64,000 bases of DNA from Luteimicrobium sp042670205 (GCF_042670205.1 NZ_JBHUWD010000014.1:23547-87546), one strand, 5' to 3'. Numbered from the stretch's first letter, positions 31,883 through 40,881 are shown. The notes: generated from the letters alone by a model not told the origin. Translations and numbers: made by a program.

Positions 31883-32347
31883 ATGTTCGTGGGTCGCCGC
31901 ACCGTATGGTCGCCGTGGTCGGGCTTCGTGGCGGTGATCTGGCTTGTCGTGGCTGCCATCGAAGGCACCTTTATGATGCCCGGGAACACGGCCAACCGGG
32001 TGAGCTCGGCCGTGCTGACGCCGCTGATGCTGTTCGCGGCGTGGCGGTTCGCACGGGCACGCGTCGGCCGTACCGAGGACGGCGTCTTCCTCTACGGGGC
32101 CGGCAGGAGGAAGCCAATCCCGAGGGGCGCCGTCCTCGAGCTCGGCGAGGGCGAGACGAACGAGGGCTGGTCGACGATCGTCCCCCGCTATCGCGACGAG
32201 GGTGGCGCGGAGGTCGAGATCCTTCCCCTGGCCCTGTTCGGGTGGACCACACGTTCTCGGGCCGCGGCCGCGCGGGCGGTGGCGACCGTCAACGACTGGC
32301 TCGCCGAGCCCGCCGCGCCGGCGATCCAGCCGGCCGAGACGAACTGA
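31883..32347 (+). CDS. small membrane protein with PH-like C-terminal domain
   Basis: 154 aa. Two hydrophobic helices at ~15-33 and ~42-58 are followed by a soluble region with GVFLYGAGRRKPIPRGAVLEL and VEILPLALFGW, resembling the bacterial PH-like domains that follow two helices. Function unknown. ATG 31883 is 6 nt after TACTGT, suggesting a leaderless mRNA. Divergent from ligB. Confidence 0.65.
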   Translation: MFVGRRTVWSPWSGFVAVIWLVVAAIEGTFMMPGNTANRVSSAVLTPLMLFAAWRFARARVGRTEDGVFLYGAGRRKPIPRGAVLELGEGETNEGWSTIVPRYRDEGGAEVEILPLALFGWTTRSRAAAARAVATVNDWLAEPAAPAIQPAETN

Positions 32348-32404
32348 CCGCCCGTAGCCCTCGCACCACAGACAGGGGACGGGGCCCGCGGTGCCAGTCT
32401 GTCG

Positions 32405-32911
32405 GTGCCGGAGGGGATGCTCCGGTTCATGGGAACGGAGCATCCGGTGGCGGACGCCGAGTGGTCGCGTTGTGCGGTGTTCAGCGTGTTCGAGGTGCGG
32501 CGCAGGGCGGCCGCACGCTACGACCTGGCCGAGCCTCCGTTCCCCGCCGAAGGCACCCCCATCCACGAAGGGGTTCCGCCGGAGGTCCTGCGGGAGGCGG
32601 CGGCGTTCGCGGACGGACGAGCGGCTAGCCGGGTCAGGCACCCGGTGTTCAGCGCCGAGATCGGGGCCTGGCGGCTCGAGGATCTGGCGGCCGAGCACGG
32701 TTGGGCCTGGGCGGGCCACCACCTCCGGCGCATCGCGAGAGACCGGGAGTTCGAAGCGGAGGTGCTCGAGCGTCGGGAGCGGGTGGCGTGGATTCGGTCC
32801 CAGGCGTGGCGCGACCCGCGGGACGGCGCACGGGCGTTGGCCCACGAACAGGGTGAGCCGTGGCCGCCGGAGGGTGAGGCCGGCGGCCCCGAGGAGGAGC
32901 TCGAGGCCTGA
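32405..32911 (+). CDS. hypothetical protein, helical and charged
   Basis: 168 aa from GTG 32405; ATG 32417 and ATG 32429 are alternatives, and GGAGGGG at 32410-32416 makes the later starts credible. Soluble, rich in Glu/Arg/Ala, mostly helix, with a Glu/Gly tail. It contains no motif I recognise. Convergent with the TetR gene that follows. Confidence 0.5.
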   Translation: MPEGMLRFMGTEHPVADAEWSRCAVFSVFEVRRRAAARYDLAEPPFPAEGTPIHEGVPPEVLREAAAFADGRAASRVRHPVFSAEIGAWRLEDLAAEHGWAWAGHHLRRIARDREFEAEVLERRERVAWIRSQAWRDPRDGARALAHEQGEPWPPEGEAGGPEEELEA

Positions 32912-32940
32912 AGGGTGGCAGCGCGTCGCGCCGTGGAGCG

Positions 32941-33528
32941 TCAGCGCGCGGTTTCCAGCAGCGCGAGGAGGCGGGGGAGGCGCGCGTCGCGCTGCCCGGG
33001 CCGCAGCCGTCCGCTGCGTTCGAGCACGACGAGCCCGTGCAGCGCGCTCCACACGACTTCGGTGAGGACGTCGGCGTCGGGCTGCGGCTCGTCCGGGGCG
33101 AACGCGTCCCGCAGCTGGCCGAAGGCGTCGAGCAGCGCGGGAGGCACGTCAGGCGTGCCGAACGGCAGGTCGGACGCGAGCACGAACACCGCGTCGTAGA
33201 CCGCGGGGTGCTGCTCGGCGAAGTCGAGGTAGGCCTGCGCGACGGCGGCTGCGTGCCCCGCCCGGTCCGTGACGCCGGCGCTCGCGGACCGGAGGGTGTC
33301 GGCGAGCTCTGCGCAGCCCTCGACCGCCACCGCGTCGACGATCGCCGTCCGGTTCGCGAAGTGGCTGTAGAGCACGGGCTGGGAGTACTCGATGGTGTCG
33401 GCGAGGCGCCGCGTGGTGACGGCGTCCCAGCCCTCGGCCTCCGCGAGCTCGCGCGCGGAGTCGACGATCAGCTGGCGCCGTTCGGCACGCTCTCGCTCTC
33501 GGCGGCGGTGCGCGGGGCTCTCGGTCAT
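32941..33528 (-). CDS. TetR-family repressor
   Basis: 195 aa. The N-terminal Arg-rich helix and HTH (VTTRRLADTIEYSQPVLYSHFANRTAIVDAV) are typical, followed by a TetR_C_33/WHG-like ligand domain. Divergent from a DUF1772 membrane protein gene. Two matching 13-bp inverted repeats between them are its probable operators, so it should repress both genes. Confidence 0.88.
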   Translation of the reverse strand: MTESPAHRRRERERAERRQLIVDSARELAEAEGWDAVTTRRLADTIEYSQPVLYSHFANRTAIVDAVAVEGCAELADTLRSASAGVTDRAGHAAAVAQAYLDFAEQHPAVYDAVFVLASDLPFGTPDVPPALLDAFGQLRDAFAPDEPQPDADVLTEVVWSALHGLVVLERSGRLRPGQRDARLPRLLALLETAR

Positions 33529-33537
33529 GGCCCGATT

Positions 33538-33550
33538 CTAGCAGCGCTAG
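33538..33550. promoter_or_regulatory. TetR operator 1
   Basis: CTAGC-AGC-GCTAG, a perfect inverted repeat 10 bp upstream of the TetR start codon. It shares spacing and half-sites with the element at 33588-33600. Confidence 0.6.
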
Positions 33551-33561
33551 ACAGCGAAGTG

Positions 33562-33590
33562 CTGACAGGTTAGTGTCGCTCTCGTACCTA
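33562..33590 (+). promoter_or_regulatory. promoter of the DUF1772 gene
   Basis: CTGACA (33562-33567) and TACCTA (33585-33590) are separated by 17 bp. The second operator overlaps the -10 box. Confidence 0.5.
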
Positions 33591-33600
33591 GCACTGATAG
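33588..33600. promoter_or_regulatory. TetR operator 2
   Basis: CTAGC-ACT-GATAG, the same 5-3-5 layout as operator 1 with one mismatch in symmetry. It overlaps the -10 of the DUF1772 promoter, where a repressor would block RNA polymerase. Confidence 0.5.
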
Positions 33601-33623
33601 ACCCGCTCGACAGGAGAACGACC

Positions 33624-34097
33624 ATGGAACTCGCCAGCTACCTCATCGCCGTCGTCGCCGTCCTGTGCGCGGGCATGATCTACGGCACCGACGCGAGCGC
33701 GGCGCTCGTCCTGCGGCCCACGTATGCGCGCCTCGACGACCGCACCCTCGTCACGGTCACCGGCTTCGGCCACTACTACGGCGACCGCCGCTTCCCGATC
33801 CCCGGCATCCTCGGCGTCGTCGCGACGGTCCTCGCGGGCGTCGCCTCCGCCGTCGCGGGCCGCGGCTGGGCCACAGCGGCGGCCGCCGTCGCGACCGTCG
33901 CGCTCTTCACCTGGCTGGCGATCTACAAGGTCGTCGCGGCGCCCATCAACAAGCGGCTCACCGCGGCCGCCTTCGCCGGGGAGGTCCCCGCGGACTCCCG
34001 GGCGCTCCAGGACAGGTGGGAGAGCGTCGTCACGCTGCGCTTCGTCCTCCAGGGCGTCGCGATGGCCGCCCTGTGCGGGGTCCTCGCCCTCCCGTGA
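33624..34097 (+). CDS. DUF1772-family membrane protein
   Basis: 157 aa with about four transmembrane helices (~5-25, ~60-80, ~85-105, ~135-155). The layout ALVLRPTYARLDDRT near the start, IPINKRLTA-like (APINKRLTAAAF) in the middle and RWESVVTLRFVLQGVA near the end matches DUF1772 (anthrone-oxygenase-like) proteins. Role unknown, perhaps oxidation or export of a small molecule sensed by the divergent TetR. AGGAGA precedes ATG 33624. Confidence 0.78.
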   Translation: MELASYLIAVVAVLCAGMIYGTDASAALVLRPTYARLDDRTLVTVTGFGHYYGDRRFPIPGILGVVATVLAGVASAVAGRGWATAAAAVATVALFTWLAIYKVVAAPINKRLTAAAFAGEVPADSRALQDRWESVVTLRFVLQGVAMAALCGVLALP

Positions 34098-34130
34098 CCG
34101 CCGGTCGTCCCGCCCGACGACGCAGCCGGG

Positions 34131-35120
34131 TCAGGACCGGGCGGCCGCCCTGCCGCGCGAGCGTGGCGGGGCGTGCGTCGGGTCCACGCCGTCGAACATG
34201 CCGCTGATCGACTCGCCCTCGTGGATGCGGCGCATGGCCTCGGCGAAGAGGTCGGCGACCGTCAGGACGGTGAGCTCGGGCCAGTCCGAGACCTGCGGGA
34301 CGGTGTCCGTCACGACGACCTCGCGGATCATCGGGTGGTCCCGGAGCCGCTCGTGCGCCTTGCCGGTGAACAGGCCGTGCGTCGTCGCGACCGACACCTC
34401 ACGGGCGCCCTCGGCGGCGAGCCGGTCCAGCAGCTCGACGATCGACCCGCCGGTCGCGATCTCGTCGTCGAGGATGATCGCCCGCTTGCCCGCGACGTCG
34501 CCCACGATGGTGTCGATCACGACGGTGTCGTCGCCGAGACGGCGCTTGCTCCCGGCCGCGACGGGCAGCCCGAGCAGGCGGGCGAGCTGGTTGGCCGTCT
34601 TCGCGTTCCCGAAGTCCGGCGACACGACGACGGTGTCGGTCAGGTCCTGCACGCGGAAGTGGTCGGCGAGGATCCCGAGCGCCGTCAGGTGGTCGACGGG
34701 CACCGAGAAGAACCCGTGGACCTGGGGCGCGTGCAGGGTCATGGTGAGCACCCGGTCCGCGCCGGCGGTGACCAGCAGGTCGGCGACGAGCCGGGCGCCG
34801 ATCGAGATGCGCGAGGCGTCCTTCTTGTCCGAGCGCGCGTACGCGTAGTGGGGGATGACCGCGGTGATCTGCGCGGCCGACGCACCCCGCGCGGCGTCGA
34901 GCATGAGGAGGAGCTCCATGAGCGCGTCCTGCGTGGGCGGCACGAGCGGCTGCACGACGTAGACGTCGCGCTGGCGGCAGTTCGCCTGGAGCTGGACCTG
35001 GAGGCAGTCGTTCGAGAACCGGGTGATCTCCACCGGGGACAGCTCGGCACCCAGCGCCGCGCAGATGTCCTCCGCGAGTCCCCGGTGGGCCGTACCGCTG
35101 AACACGACGATCTCGCGCAT
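34131..35120 (-). CDS. prs: ribose-phosphate diphosphokinase (PRPP synthetase), divergent paralogue
   Basis: 329 aa. FSNDCLQVQLQANCRQRDVYVVQP, ITAVIPHYAYARSDKK and MTLHAPQVHGFFSVPVDHL are the PRPP synthetase core, including the His used for catalysis and ATP binding. VVVSPDFGNAKTANQLA and SKRR follow. The PRPP loop reads ILDDEIATGGSIVE instead of the bacterial VDDxxDTxGT, and the flexible-loop region is short, so this is a non-canonical member. It would make PRPP from ribose 5-phosphate and ATP for nucleotide, His and Trp synthesis. ATG 35120 is chosen because GGGAG lies 8 nt upstream; GTG 35126 is too close. Confidence 0.85.
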   Translation of the reverse strand: MREIVVFSGTAHRGLAEDICAALGAELSPVEITRFSNDCLQVQLQANCRQRDVYVVQPLVPPTQDALMELLLMLDAARGASAAQITAVIPHYAYARSDKKDASRISIGARLVADLLVTAGADRVLTMTLHAPQVHGFFSVPVDHLTALGILADHFRVQDLTDTVVVSPDFGNAKTANQLARLLGLPVAAGSKRRLGDDTVVIDTIVGDVAGKRAIILDDEIATGGSIVELLDRLAAEGAREVSVATTHGLFTGKAHERLRDHPMIREVVVTDTVPQVSDWPELTVLTVADLFAEAMRRIHEGESISGMFDGVDPTHAPPRSRGRAAARS

Positions 35121-35203
35121 GCACACACTCCCGGGACGGGCTGGTGGTCAGGTTTTCGGAGTCTATCGGCGGGTTCGGCGGGCGTCCTGGTTAGCATCGA
35201 GCG

Positions 35204-35773
35204 ATGCTCGCTTCGACCTCGCTCCGTGTGTCCCTGCCCGACGGCGTCGTCCTCCGCCCGCTCGCGTCCGACGACGCGGCCTCGCTCGCCGTGGCGTACG
35301 CGCGCAACGCCGAGCACCTCGCCCCCTGGGAGCCCGCGCGCCCCGACGACTTCGCGACCGAGGGCGTGCAGAGGCTCCGCATCGCCGGCCTGCTCGCCGT
35401 CGCTGACGCGGGCACGGCGCTCCCGCTCGTCCTCGCGCGACCAACGCCGGCGTCGGGGGAGGAGATCGTCGGGACGCTCACGATCTCCGGCATCACGCGC
35501 GGGCCGTTCGAGTCCGCGGACCTCGGTTACTGGACCGATCGCGCCCTGCAGGGACGCGGGATCATGTCGGCCGCGGTGGGCGCCGTCGTCGGGATCGCGC
35601 GGGACGACCTCGCGCTGCACCGGCTGCAGGCGAGCACCCTCCCGGAGAACGAGCGCTCCCAGCGGGTGCTCGCCCGCGCGGGCTTCGAGCGCTTCGGTCT
35701 CGCGCGCGACTACCTGCGCATCGCCGGGCGCTGGCGCGACCACGTCCTGTTCCAGCGCATCCTGCACGACTGA
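35204..35773 (+). CDS. GNAT N-acetyltransferase (RimJ/RimL-like)
   Basis: 189 aa. VVLRPLASDDAASLAVAYARNAEHLAPWEPARP is the RimJ-like N-terminus. YWTDRALQGRGIMSAAVGAVV is the acetyl-CoA-binding QGRG motif A. LHRLQASTLPENERSQRVLARAGFERFG is motif B. Probably acetylates a protein N-terminus or a small amine. TAGCAT lies 6 nt before ATG 35204, so the mRNA is likely leaderless. Confidence 0.85.
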   Translation: MLASTSLRVSLPDGVVLRPLASDDAASLAVAYARNAEHLAPWEPARPDDFATEGVQRLRIAGLLAVADAGTALPLVLARPTPASGEEIVGTLTISGITRGPFESADLGYWTDRALQGRGIMSAAVGAVVGIARDDLALHRLQASTLPENERSQRVLARAGFERFGLARDYLRIAGRWRDHVLFQRILHD

Positions 35774-35832
35774 TCCGGCGCGGCCCGGCCCGCCGGGTGC
35801 CGGCCCGGTCCGTGCCGGTCGTCGGGCGCGTC

Positions 35833-38631
35833 CTACCGTGTCGACGACGGCGCAGCTCCCGTCGCCGCGCGGCCCGCCTCCAGGCGTGCCACGGGGACGC
35901 GGAAGGGCGAGCAGGAGACGTAGTCGAGCCCGGCGTCGTGGAAGAACCGGATCGACTCGGGGTCGCCCCCGTGCTCCCCGCACACGCCGAGCTCGAGGCC
36001 GGGCTTGGTGGCCCGCGCCTCGTCGACGGCGATCCGCACCAGCCTCCCGACGCCGTCCGCGTCGATCGTCTCGAACGGCGAGATGGTGAGCACGCCGTTG
36101 TCGAGGTAGGTGGTGAAGAGGGTCCGCTCGACGTCGTCGCGCGAGAACCCCCACGTGGTCTGCGTGAGGTCGTTGGTGCCGAACGAGAAGAAGTCGGCCT
36201 CGGTCGCGATCCGGTGGGCCGTGAGGGCTGCGCGGGGCAGCTCGATCATGGTCCCGACGGGCACGTCGAGGTCCACCTCGGCGAGCTCGGTGACGCCCCG
36301 CACGACGGACTCCACCTCGTCGCGGACGATCTGCAGCTCCCGCACCGACCCGACGAGCGGCACCATCACCTCGGGGCGCGGGTCCTTGCCCTCGCGCAGC
36401 AGCCCGACGGCCGCCTCGACGATCGCGCGGACCTGCATCGCGAACAGCCCGGGCACGAGCAGCCCGAGCCGCACGCCCCGCACCCCGAGCATGGGGTTGG
36501 CCTCGTGGAGGCGCTCGAGCGCGGCGAGCTTCTTCTCGTCGGCCGCGAGCTCCTCGTCGCCGAACCCGACGGGCACGCCGTGGTTCCGCCGGTCGTGCGC
36601 GACGGCGATCTTCACCGACAAGGCGGTGTGGTCGGGGAGGAACTCGTGCAGCGGCGGGTCGAGGAGCCGGATCGTCACGGGCAGCCCGTCCATGGCCTCG
36701 AGGAGCCCACGGAAGTCATCGCGTTGGAGGGGGAGGAGCTGGTCGAGGGCGATGTCGCGCTCGGCGAGGTCCTCCGCAAGGACGATCTGCTCGACCAGAG
36801 CGCGCCGCTCGCCGAGGAACATGTGCTCGGTCCGCGCCAGGCCGATGCCCTGCGCGCCGAGGCGGCGGGCGCGGGCGGCGTCGTCGGGCACGTCGGCGTT
36901 GGCCTCGACGCGCAGGCGGCGGCGGGCGTCGGCGTGCCGGAGGAGCCGGTCGACGGACCGGACGAGGCTCTCGGTCTGCTCGTCGAGCCCGCGCCCCGAG
37001 CCGTCAGCCTCGAGCGCGGCGTCGAGGCCGCCCTCGAGGTACCGCTCGACGGGCGACGCCACGACCGGCACCGACCCACGGAACACCTCGCCGGTCGAGC
37101 CGTCGATGCTGATCTCGTCGCCGCGCTGCAGCACGACCGGATCGCGGCCCGCGGCCCGGACCGTCACGCTCCCGGCGTCCTCGTCGACGTCGAGCTCCTC
37201 CGCCCCGACGACGCACGTCCGCCCCATGCCGCGCGCCACCACGGCCGCGTGCGACGTCTTGCCGCCGCGCGACGTGAGGATCCCCTGGGCGGCGATCATC
37301 CCGCCGAGGTCGTCGGGGTTGGTCTCGCGGCGCACCAGGATGACGCGCTCGCCGCGCTCGGCGGCCGCGACGGCGTCCGCCGACCGCAGGACGATCGTCC
37401 CGACCGCCGCACCCGGGGACGCGGCCATCCCGGTCGTGAGCGCCGGGGACGCGGCGCCGTCGTCGCCGGAGCGGGCGAACTGCGGGAACAGCAGCGACGC
37501 GAGCTGGTCGCCGGTGACGCGCTGGAGGGCCTCGTCCTCGGTGATGAGCTGCTCGTCGACGAGCTGCGTCGCGATCCGGAACGCCGCCGCCGGCGTGCGC
37601 TTGCCGACACGCGTCTGGAGCATCCACAGGTGCCCGCGCTCGATCGTGAACTCGACGTCGCACAGGTCCCGGTAGTGCGTCTCGAGGCGGCGCATGGCCT
37701 GCAGGAGCTGGTGGTGCGAGAGCGGGTCGATACGGTGCAGGTCGTCGAGGGACAGCGTGTTCCGGATGCCGGCGACGACGTCCTCGCCCTGCGCGTTCTG
37801 CAGGTAGTCCCCGTACGCGCCGGGGGCGCCGGTGGCCGGGTCGCGCGTGAACGCGACTCCCGTGCCGCTCGCGTCGCCGAGGTTCCCGAACACCATCGTC
37901 ACGACGTTCACCGCGGTCCCGAGGTCCTGGGGGATGCGCTCGCGGCGCCGGTACAGGCGGGCGCGGTCGGTGTTCCACGAGTCGAAGACGGCGCGGATCG
38001 CGAGGTCGAGCTGCTCGCGCGGGTCCTGGGGGAAGTCGCGGCCGGTCCGCTCGGTCACGATGCGCCGGTAGTTGTCGACGAGGGCGCGCAGGTCGTCGGC
38101 CGTGAGGTCGACGTCGGCGACCGGCCCGTCGCCGCTCGCGCGCCCGCGGGCTGCCTTGGCGTCGTCGAGTGCCGCCGCGAACACCTCGGCCGGGATCCCC
38201 AGCACGGTCGCGCCGAACATCTGGATCAGCCGCCGGTACGAGTCCCAGGCGAACCGCTCGTCCGACGCCTCCTCCGCGAGGCCCTGCACCGACTGGTCGT
38301 TGAGGCCGACGTTGAGGACGGTCTCCATCATCCCGGGCATCGAGAACCGCGCCCCCGACCGCACCGACACGAGCAGCGGGTCGCGACGGGTGCCGAGCTG
38401 CCGCCCGACCTTGTCCTCGAGATGCCGCAGCGCCGTCGTCACCTGCACCCGCAGCTCGCCCGGCTCGGACCCCTGGGCGAGGTACTCGCGGCACGCCTCG
38501 GTCGTGATGGTGAAGCCCGGCGGGACGGGGAGGCCGAGGCGGGTCATCTCGGCCAGGTTCGCGCCCTTGCCGCCGAGCAGGTCGGCCCGGTCCTTGTCGC
38601 CCTGCGTGAAGTCGTACACGTACGTCGTCAT
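35833..38631 (-). CDS. ppdK: pyruvate, phosphate dikinase
   Basis: 932 aa. Residues 1-340 form the ATP-grasp nucleotide domain (GGKGANLAEMTRLGLPVPPGFTITTEACREY; SVRSGARFSMPGMMETVLNVGLND). The phosphohistidine domain carries GGKTSHAAVVARGMG near residue 460 (catalytic His). The C-terminal PEP/pyruvate TIM barrel contains GIGLARTEHMFL, the metal-binding VPLVGSVRELQ and SFGTNDLTQTTWGFSRDD, and ends with GVCGEHGGDPESI (catalytic Cys). Interconverts pyruvate + ATP + Pi and PEP + AMP + PPi, serving glycolysis or gluconeogenesis. No PDRP regulator gene is adjacent. Confidence 0.95.
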   Translation of the reverse strand: MTTYVYDFTQGDKDRADLLGGKGANLAEMTRLGLPVPPGFTITTEACREYLAQGSEPGELRVQVTTALRHLEDKVGRQLGTRRDPLLVSVRSGARFSMPGMMETVLNVGLNDQSVQGLAEEASDERFAWDSYRRLIQMFGATVLGIPAEVFAAALDDAKAARGRASGDGPVADVDLTADDLRALVDNYRRIVTERTGRDFPQDPREQLDLAIRAVFDSWNTDRARLYRRRERIPQDLGTAVNVVTMVFGNLGDASGTGVAFTRDPATGAPGAYGDYLQNAQGEDVVAGIRNTLSLDDLHRIDPLSHHQLLQAMRRLETHYRDLCDVEFTIERGHLWMLQTRVGKRTPAAAFRIATQLVDEQLITEDEALQRVTGDQLASLLFPQFARSGDDGAASPALTTGMAASPGAAVGTIVLRSADAVAAAERGERVILVRRETNPDDLGGMIAAQGILTSRGGKTSHAAVVARGMGRTCVVGAEELDVDEDAGSVTVRAAGRDPVVLQRGDEISIDGSTGEVFRGSVPVVASPVERYLEGGLDAALEADGSGRGLDEQTESLVRSVDRLLRHADARRRLRVEANADVPDDAARARRLGAQGIGLARTEHMFLGERRALVEQIVLAEDLAERDIALDQLLPLQRDDFRGLLEAMDGLPVTIRLLDPPLHEFLPDHTALSVKIAVAHDRRNHGVPVGFGDEELAADEKKLAALERLHEANPMLGVRGVRLGLLVPGLFAMQVRAIVEAAVGLLREGKDPRPEVMVPLVGSVRELQIVRDEVESVVRGVTELAEVDLDVPVGTMIELPRAALTAHRIATEADFFSFGTNDLTQTTWGFSRDDVERTLFTTYLDNGVLTISPFETIDADGVGRLVRIAVDEARATKPGLELGVCGEHGGDPESIRFFHDAGLDYVSCSPFRVPVARLEAGRAATGAAPSSTR

Positions 38632-38742
38632 GGCGGACCTCCGGCCTCGGCACCCCTGGGTGCTTCCAGGCTCGACTGCGGCCCACGGTCGCGCAAACGC
38701 AGCCGACCGGCGCGCTTGGGCCTGGCACCGGACCGCGCGAGA

Positions 38743-39432
38743 ATGCCGACCATGCCCTCTGTGCTCCCGGCGTCCGGCACCGTGCTGGCCGTCTGCCGCG
38801 TCCACGCCCTCCTGCCCGACGACGGCGCCGTGGGGGTGACCGCGATCGACAAGCGGCCGGTCGAGGGTCCGGTGCGCGTCCGGACGCTCGGGCTGTTCGC
38901 GGACGTCCAGGCCGACCGCGCGCACCACGGCGGCGAGGAGCAGGCCGTCTACGCGTACTCGCAGGAGGACGCCGACTGGTGGGGCGCCGAGCTCGGCCAC
39001 ACCGTCACGCCCGGGCTCTTCGGCGAGAACCTCCGCGTCGACGGCATCCCCGTGAGCCGCGCCGTCATGGGGGAGCGGTGGCGCGTCGGGACGGCGCTGC
39101 TCGAGGTCACGCACGAGCGGTCTCCCTGCGCGACGTTCGCGCGCCGCATGGGTCTGCCGCGCTGGGTCAAGCGCTTCACCGACGCCAACCGCGTCGGCTG
39201 CTACCTGCGCGTCCTCGAGACGGGGGACCTGCAGGCCGGCGACGAGGTCGTCGTCGAGCACCGGCCCGACCACGGGGTGACCGTCGCCGACTGGTTCGCG
39301 TCACGCACCAGCGCGCACGAGACCCGCGGCGACGTGTCACGGCGCCTGCTCGCCGCCGAGGCCGCGGGTCAGCTGCGGCTGTCGGACCAGGTGCGCGAAC
39401 GCGCGAGGCTCGCGGTCGCTCACCCGTCCTAG
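38743..39432 (+). CDS. MOSC-domain protein (YiiM-like)
   Basis: 229 aa. The MOSC core reads GVTAIDKRPVEGPV, HHGGEEQAVYAYSQEDADWW and FGENLRVDGI, and SPCATFARRMGLPRWVKRF carries the conserved Cys that in family members binds sulfur or molybdenum cofactor. A three-alpha C-terminal extension (~165-225) is present. Likely acts on a molybdenum-cofactor sulfur or an N-hydroxylated substrate (YiiM reduces 6-hydroxylaminopurine). Its TAG overlaps the TAG of the convergent gene through a CTAG at 39429-39432. Confidence 0.85.
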   Translation: MPTMPSVLPASGTVLAVCRVHALLPDDGAVGVTAIDKRPVEGPVRVRTLGLFADVQADRAHHGGEEQAVYAYSQEDADWWGAELGHTVTPGLFGENLRVDGIPVSRAVMGERWRVGTALLEVTHERSPCATFARRMGLPRWVKRFTDANRVGCYLRVLETGDLQAGDEVVVEHRPDHGVTVADWFASRTSAHETRGDVSRRLLAAEAAGQLRLSDQVRERARLAVAHPS

Positions 39433-39743
39433 GAAGCCGACGCCGTCCGGTCCGAGAACGCCCACGCGGCACCCGCGGCGACGCCCGCGACCGTGAGCAC
39501 CGAGGGCCACGCCCCGATCCGCTTCGCGAGCGGGTGCGACAGCCCGAACGCGCCGACGTAGGTGACGGCGAGCGCCGTCGTCGTCGCCGGGCCCGACCGG
39601 GCGAGCCACTGCCGGCCGGCGAGCACGCCGCCCGCCGCGAGGACGACGCCCGCGAGCGCCCGGACCTTCGTCGCCCGCCCGACGGCGTAGCCCCCGACGA
39701 GGGACCCGGCGACGAGGGGAGCGGTGGGGAAGCTGGAAGCCAT
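39429..39743 (-). CDS. small membrane protein, unknown function
   Basis: 104 aa with three hydrophobic stretches (~8-20, ~26-44, ~52-95, Gly/Ala-rich). No recognised motif. ATG 39743. Ends inside the same CTAG that ends the convergent MOSC gene. Confidence 0.6.
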   Translation of the reverse strand: MASSFPTAPLVAGSLVGGYAVGRATKVRALAGVVLAAGGVLAGRQWLARSGPATTTALAVTYVGAFGLSHPLAKRIGAWPSVLTVAGVAAGAAWAFSDRTASAS

Positions 39744-39843
39744 GTCTCGACCCTACGAGCGCTCGATGAGAAATCCCGGCTCGGAGGGTCTGTCCTGGTG
39801 TGAGGGTGGGCACACGGCCCGCCCGTGAGCGAAGGAGCCGATC

Positions 39844-40347
39844 ATGGGCAGCACCTACCTCGGACTCTGGTACGAGTCGAAGGCCGGGGAGGCCGCGGAG
39901 CTGTACGTCTCGATCTTCCCGAACTCGCGGATCATCCAGACGGTGCGCCACGACGAGGCGACCCCCGAGCAGGGCCCGGGCGTCGCGGCGACGCCGGGCT
40001 CGGTGTTCTTCGTGGACTTCGAGATCGACGGCCTGCACGTCCAGGCGCTCAACGGTGGTCCGATGTTCCCGCACACCGAGGCCGCGTCGATCGTCGTCGA
40101 CTGCGACGACCAGGCGCAGGTCGACGAGTACTGGGAGAAGCTGACCGCCGACGGCGGCGAGCCGGGCCCGTGCGGCTGGCTCAAGGACAAGTTCGGGCTG
40201 AGCTGGCAGATCGTGCCGAAGCGGATGGGCGAGATCCTGTCCGACCCGGACCGCGTCGCGGCGGGCCGCGCGTTCGACGCGATGATGAAGATGGGCAAGC
40301 TCGACGTCGCGCAGCTCGAGGCCGCGTTCCGCGGCGAGCAGGGGTAG
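39844..40347 (+). CDS. VOC-family (PhnB-like) protein
   Basis: 167 aa. FPNSRIIQTVRHD after an N-terminal YLGLWYESKAGEAAELYVSIF, then FEIDGLHVQALNGGPMFPHTEAASIVVDCDDQAQVDEYWEKLTADGGEPGPCGWLKDKFGLSWQIVPKRM, is the 3-demethylubiquinone-methyltransferase-like/PhnB pattern. Expected to be a metal-binding dimer; substrate unknown. GAAGGAG precedes ATG 39844. Confidence 0.85.
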   Translation: MGSTYLGLWYESKAGEAAELYVSIFPNSRIIQTVRHDEATPEQGPGVAATPGSVFFVDFEIDGLHVQALNGGPMFPHTEAASIVVDCDDQAQVDEYWEKLTADGGEPGPCGWLKDKFGLSWQIVPKRMGEILSDPDRVAAGRAFDAMMKMGKLDVAQLEAAFRGEQG

Positions 40348-40440
40348 CGGTCGCGTCGAACCGACGCGAATCGTCGTCTCCGGGCGGCACGAGCGACGAT
40401 CCGCGTCAGCTCGACGGAGGTGTCCGCCGCGCGGTGAGTG

Positions 40441-40881
40441 TCAGGCGCCGGGCGCGGGGAGGACGCCGAGCTGCCCGAGCAGACCGGCGGCGTCCATGAG
40501 GATGCGGCTCTCGACGAGCCGCCCGTCCCGGTAGCGGTCGAGGGTCCAGGCCTCGACGTGCACGGTGCGGCCGGTGGGGGCGATCCCCATGAACGCGCCG
40601 TCGTGCGTCCCCGTCCAGACGGACAGGCTCATGATCCGGTCCCCCTCGACGAGGGTGTCCTGCACGTCCCAGTGCATGTCCGGGAACGCCGCGAACATCC
40701 CGCCGAGGACGTCGGCGAGCCCCGCTCGGCCCGGGCCCTGCCCGGGGAGCGGGTTCTGCTCGACGAAGTCCTCGGCGACGAGGTCCTCCAGGGCGGAGCC
40801 GAGATCGTGCCCGTTGAGGACCTCGTCGGTGAAGCGTGCTGCGAGCGCTCGGATCTCGTCCGGCGTGATGTCGTCGTCCAT
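40441..40881 (-). CDS. SnoaL-like ester cyclase family protein
   Basis: 146 aa, NTF2-like fold. LAARFTDEVLNGHDL, VAEDFVEQNP, FPDMHWDVQDTLVEGDRIMSLSVWTGTHDGAFMGIAPTGRTVHVEAWTLDRYRDGRLVE matches the SnoaL polyketide-cyclase pattern. GAGGGGGG is 6 nt before ATG 40881. No polyketide genes nearby, so a general small-molecule role is more likely. Confidence 0.82.
   Translation of the reverse strand: MDDDITPDEIRALAARFTDEVLNGHDLGSALEDLVAEDFVEQNPLPGQGPGRAGLADVLGGMFAAFPDMHWDVQDTLVEGDRIMSLSVWTGTHDGAFMGIAPTGRTVHVEAWTLDRYRDGRLVESRILMDAAGLLGQLGVLPAPGA

Noticed and set aside
30704..32347. 547-aa plus-strand frame across the ligase gene
   Set aside because: Only the last 154 codons (from 31883), with a leaderless promoter and membrane helices, look real; the earlier part is antisense to ligB.
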